From Clostridia bacterium (GTDB lineage: Bacteria > Bacillota > Clostridia > Oscillospirales > CAG-382): DNA of 64,000 nucleotides. A model generated the notes under the pieces. The model had not been told where the DNA came from. It worked only from the letters and a program-made list of their open reading frames with translations, and did no database searches. Both the position numbers and the translations under genes were made by a program. The stretch covers positions 1 through 64,000 of the forward strand of contig JAFYPA010000052.1 of the NCBI GenBank assembly GCA_017560085.1. Reading direction: 5' to 3'. This document shows, in pieces, positions 1 through 8,374 of the stretch. Every line of letters begins with the position of its first letter. Position 1 is the first letter of the stretch.

Positions 1-92
1 GCCCTCATCAGTCACCTGACGGTGACAGCTTAAAGTTTGCAAAGCAAACTTAAAAGAATTCTCCGAATTCTTTATTCTCCCTGAAGGGAGAA
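1..92. repeat. Run of four short perfect hairpins (intergenic repeat)
   Basis: Four inverted repeats follow each other almost without spacing: GTCACC/GGTGAC at 11-26, AAGTTTGC/GCAAACTT at 33-51, AAAGAATTC/GAATTCTTT at 53-73 and TTCTCCC/GGGAGAA at 75-92. The loops are 3-4 bases. No reading frame or T-run is associated with them. The pattern resembles modular intergenic repeats seen in clostridial genomes (from memory, not searched). It may continue left of the window. Confidence 0.55.
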
Positions 93-113
93 GCCAAGGG
101 TAAGACTCCACCC

Positions 114-229
114 TCTGCGAGCCGACCGTGGGTGGGGAGGCTTGCACGGATTGAGGTTGTCATTTAGTAATCTTGGATTACCTCTCCCCTAATCTGCGAC
201 GATGCCGTGGGTTGGCATCGTTGCACGGA
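114..229. repeat. Two copies of a 37-nt hairpin element
   Basis: Copies lie at 114-150 and 193-229, separated by 42 bases. Both read TCTGCGA, five variable bases, CCGTGGGT, eight variable bases, TTGCACGGA. In the second copy CGATGCC pairs with GGCATCG around a GTGGGTT loop. In the first copy the variable parts differ but most of the stem still pairs. The loop GTG could also pair with the downstream CAC. This could be a structured RNA or the end of a mobile repeat; the strand is unknown. Confidence 0.5.
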
Positions 230-432
230 ATACCTTGCCACTTAGAACGGCAGGAAGGTACGCAACACGACACCCACAGCAACTCCTAACCCTGTCCCCG
301 GCGCAAGGAGAGAAAGACCTCCAAGACTGCAAGCAGTCTTCGCGGTCTTGACGATTGAAGCCACCTATTCAAATTTTTTGCCGAGCTTTTTTCTAAAAAA
401 GCGAGTCGCCGAAGGCCTCCCGTAAAAAAGAG
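230..432. other. Non-coding stretch, no gene seen
   Basis: No credible reading frame is present. Small hairpins are visible, for example AAGACTGC/GCAGTCTT at 323-340 and a GCTTTTTT/AAAAAGC stem near 386-403. Nothing else is recognisable. Confidence 0.5.
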
Positions 433-464
433 CAAAAAAATACGCCCATCCTTTTGGATGAGCG
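433..464 (-). terminator. Rho-independent terminator of the lysC end of the operon
   Basis: On the minus strand CGCTCATCC pairs with GGATGGGCG (one G-T pair) around an AAAA loop at 443-464, followed by TATTTTTTT. It lies just past the lysC stop codon. Confidence 0.85.
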
Positions 465-479
465 TGATTTGGTGATATC

Positions 480-1799
480 TTACTTAACGAATTCGTTGTA
501 GATTGCCTTGATGGCTTCCTCGAAGTCCTTGGTGTCGACGCCGATGATAATGTTGAGCTCGCTGGAGCCCTGGTCGATGAGGCGGATGTTGATGCCGGCC
601 TGAGCGAGGGAGTTGAATACTCTTGCGGCTGTACCCTGAGCATTTCTCATCTTTCTACCAACTACGGCAACAAGGGAGATGTTGTTTTCAATGTTGATGC
701 TGTCGGAAGCGGTTGCGGCAAAGAGGTCTGCAATAAGATCGTCTTCTATGCCGAGAAGCTTCTTTTCGTCGAGTACAAGACCCATTGTGTCAATACCCGA
801 GGGGAGATGCTCGAAGCAGAGACCGTACTTGGAAAGCACCTCGAGTACCTTCTTACCGAAGCCAACCTCTTCGTTCATCATATCCTTTTCAAGAGTTACA
901 ACGGAGAAGCCCTTCTTACCTGCGATACCTGTGATAACATTTGTCATGTCCTTGTTGGTGTCACGGCAGGAGGCAACAATTCTTGTACCCTTGTCCTCGG
1001 GAGCATTTGTGTTCTTGATTTCAATCGGAATGCCCGCAACCTTTACGGGGAAAATGGAGTCCTCGTGAAGTACTGTTGCACCCATGTAGGAAAGCTCACG
1101 GAGCTCTCTGTATGTGATGAGCTCGATGGGAGCGGGATTTTCAACTATTCTGGGGTCGCAGATAAGGAAGCCGGATACGTCTGTCCAGTTTTCGTATACA
1201 TCTGCACCTGCAGCTCTTGCTACAATCGCGCCGGAAATGTCGGAGCCGCCTCTTGAGAAGGTCTTGATTGTGTGGTTGGGCATTGAACCGTAGAATCCGG
1301 GGATTACTGCTCTTTCTGTATCGGAAAGTCTTTCTGCAAGAACACTGTTTGTCTTTTCCGCATCGAGTGTGCCGTCGTCGTTGAAGAATACTACCTCTGC
1401 CGCATCAATGAATTCGTATCCGAGATACTTGGAAAGAATCTTCGCGTTGAGATATTCGCCACGGCTTGCTGCAAAGTCTCTGCCTGCCTTGTTGAGTATG
1501 CAGGTTTCAATGTCACGAAGCTCAGCATCAAGGTCAAGCTCGATTCCGAGGTCCTTTACGATGCTGCTGTATCTTTCGCGGATTTTACCGAATACATCCT
1601 CAAACTCGGGCTTGCCCGCATTTTCAAAGCTCTTGTAAAGAAGGTCTGTTACCTTGTCGTCCTCCTTGAATCTCTTACCGGGAGCGGAGGGGACTACATA
1701 TCTTCTGTCCGCGTCTGCCTTTATAATGTCAGCAACCTTCTTGAACTGATTTGCATCAGCAAGGCTGCTTCCGCCGAATTTTACTACTTTGATTCCCAT
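480..1799 (-). CDS. lysC: Aspartate kinase
   Basis: Catalyses ATP-dependent phosphorylation of L-aspartate, the first step toward lysine, threonine, methionine and diaminopimelate. The 439-residue protein opens with the kinase motif KFGGSSLAD and has FSRGGSDISGA in the nucleotide and substrate site. The last 130 or so residues look like paired ACT domains, which bind amino-acid effectors in this family. The ATG follows AAGGAG. It is the last gene of the long minus-strand run, 70 bases after smc. The gap is too short for a lysine riboswitch, so feedback through the ACT domains is the likely control. Which amino acid inhibits it cannot be read from the sequence. Confidence 0.93.
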   Translation of the reverse strand: MGIKVVKFGGSSLADANQFKKVADIIKADADRRYVVPSAPGKRFKEDDKVTDLLYKSFENAGKPEFEDVFGKIRERYSSIVKDLGIELDLDAELRDIETCILNKAGRDFAASRGEYLNAKILSKYLGYEFIDAAEVVFFNDDGTLDAEKTNSVLAERLSDTERAVIPGFYGSMPNHTIKTFSRGGSDISGAIVARAAGADVYENWTDVSGFLICDPRIVENPAPIELITYRELRELSYMGATVLHEDSIFPVKVAGIPIEIKNTNAPEDKGTRIVASCRDTNKDMTNVITGIAGKKGFSVVTLEKDMMNEEVGFGKKVLEVLSKYGLCFEHLPSGIDTMGLVLDEKKLLGIEDDLIADLFAATASDSINIENNISLVAVVGRKMRNAQGTAARVFNSLAQAGINIRLIDQGSSELNIIIGVDTKDFEEAIKAIYNEFVK

Positions 1800-1869
1800 T
1801 GTGTTTAACTCCTTAAACAGTAATTTCTTTATATTTTATTTTATTCAAATAACGGTTTTCTGACAGTCA

Positions 1870-4800
1870 TCAATGCTCGGAAAGCTTAACACCTGTCTTC
1901 TTTTCAACATCCTCGATATTGACCTTGAGGAAGTTGGATACACCCTTTTCCTGCATGGTTACGCCGTAAAGAGTGTCAGCGGATTCCATTGTGCCTCGTC
2001 TGTGCGTAATAACAATGAACTGAGTGCTCTTGCTGTTGCGACGAAGATACTTACCGAATCTTGCAACATTAACGTCGTCAAGTGCCGCCTCGATTTCGTC
2101 GAAGATGTAGAACGGTGCGGGATTTACCTTGAGGATTGCAAAGTAAAGCGCAATAGCCGTAAATGCCTGCTCACCACCGGAGAGAAGCGAAAGGCTCTTG
2201 ACCATCTTTCCGGGCGGCTGAATATTGATTTCGATACCGCTCTCAAGAATGTTGTCCGGCTCGGTGATAACAATTTCCGCACTGCCGCCGCCGAAAAGCT
2301 CAACGAATACGTCCTTGAAGCTTTCGTTTATCTTCTCCATAGCCGCACTGAACATAACCTTCATATCCTTTTCAAGTCTGGAGATAACACTCTCAAGGCT
2401 CTTCTTGGACTCGTTAAGGTCGTTTATCTGCGCGGTCATAAAGTCGTATCTTTCCTTGGTTTCCTTGTATTCCTCAACCGCATTTACGTTGACAGAGCCC
2501 AGTGCTCTTATCTTCGCCTTTACGGAGGCAAGCTCTGTTGTGAACTCGGGTGTGGGCGAAGGAAGATTCATCGCCTTTGCCTCGGAATAGGTAAGCTCGT
2601 ATTCCTCAAAGAGCTTTGCGGTGAGAGTATCGTATGTCTCTCTGTTATTTGCAAGAATGCTTTCGCATCTTGTGAGCTCCTTGTAGAATACCTCCTTGTC
2701 GTTCATTATCTCACGCTCACGGTTGCGTATTTCCGTAAGATTGCGCTCAAGGTCGTTGCTTTCCGTGATTTTGGCTTCAAGCCTTGCACGGCAGTCCGTG
2801 ATATTCTTGCCCGCCTCGGCGATTTTTTCCTCGCCGCCCTCAACAAGGCTCATTGCGTCGGAAAGCTTCTTTTCGAGCTCTGCGTCCTGTGCCTTTGTTT
2901 CGGAAAGCTTGGCGTTTGCTTCTTCAAGTCTTACTTCCGCACCCTTTATCTTATCAAGAGCGGAGGCATAGTCCTTTTCCTTTGCAAGAGCATTAAGGCT
3001 TCTGTCGGAAAGCTCCTTTTCCGCAAGGGATACGGCATCCTCTGCGTTTTCTCTTTCCTTCTGTGCATTCTTAAGGCTTTCCTCGGCGGAATTTCTTTCT
3101 GCCTCGGCGTTTGTCTGCTCCTCGGTAAGCTTTGTGATTCTTTCCGAAAGAGCACCGTCCGAATACTCGTCAAGCTGAGCTCTTGTCTTTGCGATTCTTT
3201 CGTCGCACGCCGCTATCTTTTCCGTGTAGAGCTTTATATCGCCCTCGTTCTTGTAAAGTGCGCTGTCTGTGTTTGAAAGGTCGTTACGAAGCCCCTCGAT
3301 GAAGCTCTGTGCCTCTTCCCTTTCCTCGAGAGAATCCTTGATTTCCTTGGAAAGCTTTGCGATTTCCGCTTCGGTCTTCTTGATTCTCGCCTCGAGCTTT
3401 TCGATATCGGCACCTCTTGACATAATGCCCGCGCCCTTAGCCGCAGAGCCGCCCGTATATGAGCCGCCCGCATTTATGAGCTGACCGTCAAGAGTTACTA
3501 TTCTGAACTTATAACCGTACTTTCTCGCAATTACGGAGGCGTTGTCGATGTCATCCGTAACGAGTGTTCTTCCGAGAAGATACTGTGCTACAGACTCGAA
3601 CTTAGCATCGTACGAAACAAGGTCGCTTGCGATACCGATATATCCCTTTTCGTTTGAAAGTCCGGGCTGGGAAATAACGCTTCCCTTTATGGACGTAAGC
3701 GGAAGGAAGGTAGCACGGCCGGCATTCTGCTCCTTGAGGAAGCGGATTGCATCCTTTGCGGACTGCTCGTCCTCCGTTACGATATTGGATACAGCCGCAC
3801 CCAGTGACGTTTCGATAGCCGTCACATACTGAGGCTTTGAATTTATAAGTCTTGAAACGGGACCGCAGATGCCTCTGAGCGAGGGCTCATTTACAACTGC
3901 CTTTACGCTTCCGGGATAGCCCTCGAGAAGCTTGTCCATTCTCTCGAGCATTTCCTTTCTGTGAAGGTCGGAGGCGAGAAGAGCATTCTGCTCGTTACGC
4001 TCACGGAGCTTTGCGTCGTGTCTTGCGTTGGCGTTGTCAAATTCCTTAAGCTCTTCGGCAAGCTCTGCGCTGATTTCCGCCTTTTCCGCTTCTATTTTTA
4101 CTTTTCTGTCGGTAGCGACCTTGAGGAGAATTTCCGTCTGCTTCTTTTCTTCCTCTGCCTTTTCTATCTCGCCGTCAATAAAGCTTCTCTTATCCGACTC
4201 GGACTTTGCCGCGTTTTCCGCAGCAGCCTTGCTGATTTTGGCGTTTGTGACCTTTTCCTCGGCTGCTCTCAGAAGTGCGGATGCTTTTTCGTAATCCGCT
4301 GCTCTTTCGGAAAGTGCTTTTCGCTTTTCATCAAGCACCCTTTCGGCATTTGCCTTTTCGCCGTATGCCGCCTCCGATTCCTCCTTCGCAAGATTGCCTG
4401 CCGCTCTTGTGTCGGAAAGCTCCTTTTCAAGGCTCGGAATTACTTCCTCGGTCATCTGCTTTATCTGGATTCCGAGTGCGTTTCTTGTGGCTTCATGGTG
4501 AGCGATATCGTTCTGAGAAAGGGAACGAAGCGACTCAAGGTTTGCCTTTTCCGCTTCAAGTGCGGAAAGCTCTTCACGGATTGTCTCCGCCTCAAGCACC
4601 GCAGTCTGTCGCTTTTCCGAAAGCTCCTCGGTCTTTTTGCCGAATTCGTCAAGCTCTCTTTCCTTGATCTCGTAGTTTTCCCTTGCCTGGGCGGTTTTCA
4701 CCTCGTACTTTTCGCTCTCAAGTGCCGCCTTTGTGATTTTGTCAAACCATATTGCGACCTCAAGCTCCTTCTTTCTGTCCGCGAGAACTATGTACTTCTT

Positions 4801-5436
4801 TGCGTTCTCCGCTTCCTTCTCGAGGGTGCCTATTCTTGAGCCGATTTCCGTTGCGATATCCGTAACACGGACAAGGTTTGCGTCCGTTTCCGCAAGCTTC
4901 TTTGAGGCATCGTTCTTGCGGTATCTGAATTTTGAAATGCCCGCCGCTTCCTCAAAGATATGTCGTCTTTCATCGCTCTTTTGTGAAATAACCTCTGCAA
5001 TCTTACCCTGACCTACAACCGAGTAACCCTCTCTGCCGATACCGGTATTGAGGAAAAGCTCGTATATGTCACGGAGTCTTGAGGTCTTTTCGTTTATTCT
5101 GTATTCGCTGTCTCCCGAACGGAAATATTTTCTTGTAATCTTTACCTCATCTGTGTCAACTGCGAGCTCTCTGCCCTTGTTGTCCATAATAAGTGATACC
5201 TCACAGTAGCCCGTGGGGCTTCTCTTTGCGGTACCGCTGAAGATTACGTCCTCCATCTTGGAGCCTCGAAGGGACTTGGGTGACATTTCACCGAGTACCC
5301 ATCTTACCGCATCCGAAATATTGGATTTTCCGCTTCCGTTGGGGCCTACGACAGCCGTAATACCCTTGCCGAATTCCATTCTGGTTTTATCCGGGAAGGA
5401 TTTGAAGCCTCTCATTTCAAGGGCCTTTAAATACAA
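1870..5436 (-). CDS. smc: Chromosome segregation ATPase SMC
   Basis: A 1188-residue SMC protein, the usual full length. The N-terminal ATPase half carries GPNGSGKSN (Walker A, near residue 35). Two long Glu/Lys/Ala-rich coiled coils flank a hinge at about residues 510-670. The C-terminal half has LSGGEQAF followed by the Walker B region FYIFDEIEAALDD. SMC works with ScpA and ScpB, which are not in this window, to compact and separate chromosomes. The start appears to be TTG at 5436, preceded by GAGGTGAG. It sits 3 bases after the radical SAM gene, so the two are cotranscribed. Several long frames opposite it are shadows. Confidence 0.96.
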   Translation of the reverse strand: MYLKALEMRGFKSFPDKTRMEFGKGITAVVGPNGSGKSNISDAVRWVLGEMSPKSLRGSKMEDVIFSGTAKRSPTGYCEVSLIMDNKGRELAVDTDEVKITRKYFRSGDSEYRINEKTSRLRDIYELFLNTGIGREGYSVVGQGKIAEVISQKSDERRHIFEEAAGISKFRYRKNDASKKLAETDANLVRVTDIATEIGSRIGTLEKEAENAKKYIVLADRKKELEVAIWFDKITKAALESEKYEVKTAQARENYEIKERELDEFGKKTEELSEKRQTAVLEAETIREELSALEAEKANLESLRSLSQNDIAHHEATRNALGIQIKQMTEEVIPSLEKELSDTRAAGNLAKEESEAAYGEKANAERVLDEKRKALSERAADYEKASALLRAAEEKVTNAKISKAAAENAAKSESDKRSFIDGEIEKAEEEKKQTEILLKVATDRKVKIEAEKAEISAELAEELKEFDNANARHDAKLRERNEQNALLASDLHRKEMLERMDKLLEGYPGSVKAVVNEPSLRGICGPVSRLINSKPQYVTAIETSLGAAVSNIVTEDEQSAKDAIRFLKEQNAGRATFLPLTSIKGSVISQPGLSNEKGYIGIASDLVSYDAKFESVAQYLLGRTLVTDDIDNASVIARKYGYKFRIVTLDGQLINAGGSYTGGSAAKGAGIMSRGADIEKLEARIKKTEAEIAKLSKEIKDSLEEREEAQSFIEGLRNDLSNTDSALYKNEGDIKLYTEKIAACDERIAKTRAQLDEYSDGALSERITKLTEEQTNAEAERNSAEESLKNAQKERENAEDAVSLAEKELSDRSLNALAKEKDYASALDKIKGAEVRLEEANAKLSETKAQDAELEKKLSDAMSLVEGGEEKIAEAGKNITDCRARLEAKITESNDLERNLTEIRNREREIMNDKEVFYKELTRCESILANNRETYDTLTAKLFEEYELTYSEAKAMNLPSPTPEFTTELASVKAKIRALGSVNVNAVEEYKETKERYDFMTAQINDLNESKKSLESVISRLEKDMKVMFSAAMEKINESFKDVFVELFGGGSAEIVITEPDNILESGIEINIQPPGKMVKSLSLLSGGEQAFTAIALYFAILKVNPAPFYIFDEIEAALDDVNVARFGKYLRRNSKSTQFIVITHRRGTMESADTLYGVTMQEKGVSNFLKVNIEDVEKKTGVKLSEH

Positions 5437-5439
5437 CTG

Positions 5440-6516
5440 TCACTCACCTCGCTTCTTTATGATTTCCGCTGTGATTTCCACGCGGTTTTTCTCGATTTTT
5501 TCCTGTTCTTTTACTTTTATGCTTACTATATCAATTCCGAAACTGTCGAAAAGCTCCGTAATTTTTTCCTTGTTTACTCTTTTCTGCCCCGAGACCTTGG
5601 ATGCCTCGCCCTCGGCACAAAAAACGGTAAGCACGGCTCTGTCGCCCTTTTTGATTTCGCCGCGGTCAATCATATTCCGACAAATTCCGCACATTTCGTC
5701 AAAGTAAAACCTTGCAATCGCAAGCTCTCCGACCGCGCTGTGATTCGCACCGCCGTAGATATTTTCCGAGAGAAGCCCCTCTCCCGACTGAAGCCCTATA
5801 CGGAGAAGCTTTACGCCGTTTTTTGCAAACACTCTGTAAACAAGTGCGCATCTTTCCGCCGCCTCATCGTTGGTAAGAGGATTGTACTCGCCTCTTTTTG
5901 CCATATTGCAAAGCTCAGTTTCATAGAAAACCACGGTGGGATATATTCTTGCGCTGTCCGCACCCATACGGCAGATTTCCTCTGCGGTTGCGATTTCGCT
6001 TTCGGGCGTCGCACACGGAAGTCCGACCATCATCTGACCTGTCAGCGAAAAGCCTCTTTCGGTAATAAGCGCGCAGGATTTTCTCGTCGTCTCCGCCGTG
6101 TGACCTCTGCCCGAGGCTGTCAGCACTCTGTCGTCCATACTCTGGATTCCGAGCTCGATATGACGCACACCATATTTTTCAAGAATATCGAGGATTTCCT
6201 CATCTATGTAATCAGGTCTTGTGGAAAGACGGATGGAATGCACTCTGCCGTCCTCTATATATCTGTAAGCCGTTTTAAGAAGCCTTACCATATCCTCACG
6301 GGGAATACCCGTAAAGCTTCCGCCGAAGAAGGCAATTTCGCATTCGCACGCATCCGTGTCTATTGTCGCAAGGCAGGATTCTATTTCCTTTGTTATATCC
6401 CTCGCCGAGCCTCCGTCGCTTGTCTGCGTTATAGTGTGCTGATTGCAGAAAACACAGTTATTTGGACAGCCCTCGTGGGGAATGAATATCGGAATGTTGA
6501 TATGTCGCTTTTTCAT
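5440..6516 (-). CDS. Radical SAM protein (Elp3-like) of the rnc-smc cluster
   Basis: A 358-residue radical SAM enzyme with the cluster motif CPNNCVFC (C17, C21, C24) near the N-terminus and an AFFGGSFTG glycine-rich SAM-binding segment. It resembles the Elp3-type radical SAM proteins often found between rnc and smc in Clostridia (family knowledge). It lacks an acetyltransferase domain, so it is not full Elp3. The start overlaps the rnc stop by ATGA, which suggests translational coupling. The substrate is unknown; RNA modification is a reasonable inference from family and context. Confidence 0.85.
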   Translation of the reverse strand: MKKRHINIPIFIPHEGCPNNCVFCNQHTITQTSDGGSARDITKEIESCLATIDTDACECEIAFFGGSFTGIPREDMVRLLKTAYRYIEDGRVHSIRLSTRPDYIDEEILDILEKYGVRHIELGIQSMDDRVLTASGRGHTAETTRKSCALITERGFSLTGQMMVGLPCATPESEIATAEEICRMGADSARIYPTVVFYETELCNMAKRGEYNPLTNDEAAERCALVYRVFAKNGVKLLRIGLQSGEGLLSENIYGGANHSAVGELAIARFYFDEMCGICRNMIDRGEIKKGDRAVLTVFCAEGEASKVSGQKRVNKEKITELFDSFGIDIVSIKVKEQEKIEKNRVEITAEIIKKRGE

Positions 6517-7244
6517 TTTTTATCTTCCGAAAGCTCGCCGAAAAGAATCAGCGCTTCCCTTGCCGCCTGCTGCTCCGCCTCTCTCTTTGTGCCGCCGCTT
6601 CCCTTACCGATGGTGTTATTGTTAAGCTTTACCTCAAAGTGGAAGCATTTGTCGTGAGCGGGGCCTTCCTCTCCGACAAGAACGTATTCAAGTATGTCAC
6701 CGGGGCTCTTCTGTACAAATTGCTGAAGATGGCTCTTGTAGTCCTCCCGTCTTCCCGCCTTTATAAGCTTTTCCGTTTTGGTGATTATAAAGGGAAGAAG
6801 AAATTTTCTGACAGGCTCAATTCCGCCGTCAAGATATATCGCCGCAAGGACAGCCTCAAAGGCATCCGCAAGAATAGCCTTGTGGTTTCTGCCTCCGCTC
6901 TTTTCCTCGCCGTTTCCGAGGTATATATAGTCGCCGAGCCTTATTTCGCCCGCATACTCGAAAAGTGCGCCCTCACATACGGAATTCGCACGGATTTTGG
7001 TAAGCTCACCCTCGGGAAGGTCGGTATACTTCCCGAAGATATATTCGGATGTGACAATGGAAAGCACCGAGTCACCGAGGAATTCCATTCTTTCGTTGCA
7101 TACCGCCGTTACGTTTTTGGTTCGCATTTCGTTGGAGTAGGAGGAATGCGTAAGGGCAGTACGGACAAAATCTCTGTTTTTGAAGGTATACCCAAGCTTT
7201 TCTTCCAGCAGTGACAGCTCAAGCGGATAAATATTATCGCTCAT
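6513..7244 (-). CDS. rnc: Ribonuclease III
   Basis: A 243-residue double-strand-specific endoribonuclease that processes rRNA precursors and structured mRNAs. The RNase III signature NERMEFLGDSVL lies near residue 50, and ADAFEAVLAAIYLDGG holds the second set of acidic metal ligands. A C-terminal dsRNA-binding domain begins near DYKSHLQQFVQ and includes GSGGTKREAEQQAA. The ATG follows AAGGAGA. The gene lies 20 bases after plsX and overlaps the following radical SAM gene by 4 bases. Confidence 0.96.
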   Translation of the reverse strand: MSDNIYPLELSLLEEKLGYTFKNRDFVRTALTHSSYSNEMRTKNVTAVCNERMEFLGDSVLSIVTSEYIFGKYTDLPEGELTKIRANSVCEGALFEYAGEIRLGDYIYLGNGEEKSGGRNHKAILADAFEAVLAAIYLDGGIEPVRKFLLPFIITKTEKLIKAGRREDYKSHLQQFVQKSPGDILEYVLVGEEGPAHDKCFHFEVKLNNNTIGKGSGGTKREAEQQAAREALILFGELSEDKK

Positions 7245-7264
7245 TTATCATTGTCTCCTTTAAT

Positions 7265-8338
7265 TTATGCATTTTCGGAGGCTTCAGGCCGTGCTTCAGG
7301 CCGTGCTTCGGGCTCTGCCCCCTCAATCTGCTTCTTGTATGCCTCGGGATTTGCCGCCATTTTTGCGTATTCCTGAATGATTCCCGAAAGAGCATATTCC
7401 TTTGCCTGCGCAATACAGCACTTGATGCTGTTAGCCTTTGAAGAGCCGTGAGCCTTGATGACAGGTCTCGAAATTCCGAGGAACGGAGCTCCGCCGTATC
7501 TGTGGTAGTCCATTGTTTCCTTGAGCTTCTTTATCTGGGGAAGAACAAGGAGTGAGGACGCCATTGAAACCACATTGCTCTTGAAGATTCCGTTCATCTG
7601 TGCCTTCATAAACTGACCGAAGCCCTCGCAGAGCTTGAGCACGATGTTACCCGTAAAGCCGTCGCACACAAGAATATCGCAGGCACCCTGAGGGAAATCT
7701 CTGCCCTCTACATTGCCGACAAAGTTGAAGTCGTATTCCTTCATCATTGCGTGGGTGCTTCTGTAAAGCTCGTTGCCCTTGTGCTCCTCGGCACCGTTAT
7801 TGATAAGACCCACTCTGGGGTTTTCTATATGCATTACCTTTTCCATAAAGAGCTTGGACATAAGAGCAAACTCGCAAAGGTTTTCGGGAGTTACCTCGGT
7901 GTTCGCACCTGCGTCCGCAATCATCATGGGATTTCCCGCAAAGGGAGGAAGAATCGCACCGAGAGCCGCACGGCGGATGCCCTTGATTCTCTTTACGATA
8001 AGAGTAGAGCCCGTAAAGAGCGCACCCGTATTTCCCGCACTGATAAGGGCGTGACCCGTGCCGTCGGCAAGGAGACGAAGCGCCACTGCCATGGAGGAAT
8101 CCTTCTTTTCACGCATTACGCTTGCGGGCTCGTCCTCCATTGTGAGGGGCTCTGCATCGGTGTGGTATATTTCTATGCTTGCGTTTTCTGCGGGAAGGTC
8201 TCGCAGAACGTCCTTTATTACTATTTCGTTACCTACAAGAATAACTTCAACATTACTTTCAATTGCGCCTTCAACAGCACCCTTGATTATCTCGTTCGGG
8301 GCGTTGTCACCGCTCATACAATCTATGATTATTTTCAT
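7265..8338 (-). CDS. plsX: Phosphate acyltransferase PlsX
   Basis: Makes acyl-phosphate from acyl-ACP and phosphate. PlsY, encoded at 30409-31311, uses this product to start phospholipid synthesis. The 357-residue protein begins MKIIIDCMSGDNAP and contains GNTGALFTGS, the central signature of the family. The C-terminus has a short repeated tail, EARPEARPEA, visible as duplicated DNA near 7283-7316. The ATG follows AAAGGAAA. It lies between topA and rnc in one operon. No fapR or acpP gene is next to it. Confidence 0.95.
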   Translation of the reverse strand: MKIIIDCMSGDNAPNEIIKGAVEGAIESNVEVILVGNEIVIKDVLRDLPAENASIEIYHTDAEPLTMEDEPASVMREKKDSSMAVALRLLADGTGHALISAGNTGALFTGSTLIVKRIKGIRRAALGAILPPFAGNPMMIADAGANTEVTPENLCEFALMSKLFMEKVMHIENPRVGLINNGAEEHKGNELYRSTHAMMKEYDFNFVGNVEGRDFPQGACDILVCDGFTGNIVLKLCEGFGQFMKAQMNGIFKSNVVSMASSLLVLPQIKKLKETMDYHRYGGAPFLGISRPVIKAHGSSKANSIKCCIAQAKEYALSGIIQEYAKMAANPEAYKKQIEGAEPEARPEARPEASENA

Positions 8339-8374
8339 ATCTCGGTTTTCCTTTCGATTCGGTTGGTGACGGTA

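Noticed and set aside
365-643. Minus-strand frame of 92 codons at the lysC 3' end
   Set aside because: It overlaps lysC out of frame and runs through the terminator; composition is unlike a protein.
1800-1869. Possible lysine riboswitch ahead of lysC
   Set aside because: The gap is only 70 bases and follows smc directly, too short for that riboswitch.
1873-3276. Long plus-strand open frame (467 codons) opposite smc
   Set aside because: It lies entirely antisense to a clear SMC protein and encodes Cys/Leu/Val-rich sequence with no family likeness. It is a by-product of smc codon use. The same applies to frames at 3961-4839, 5740-6657, 31332-32231, 54817-55731 and 60452-61459.
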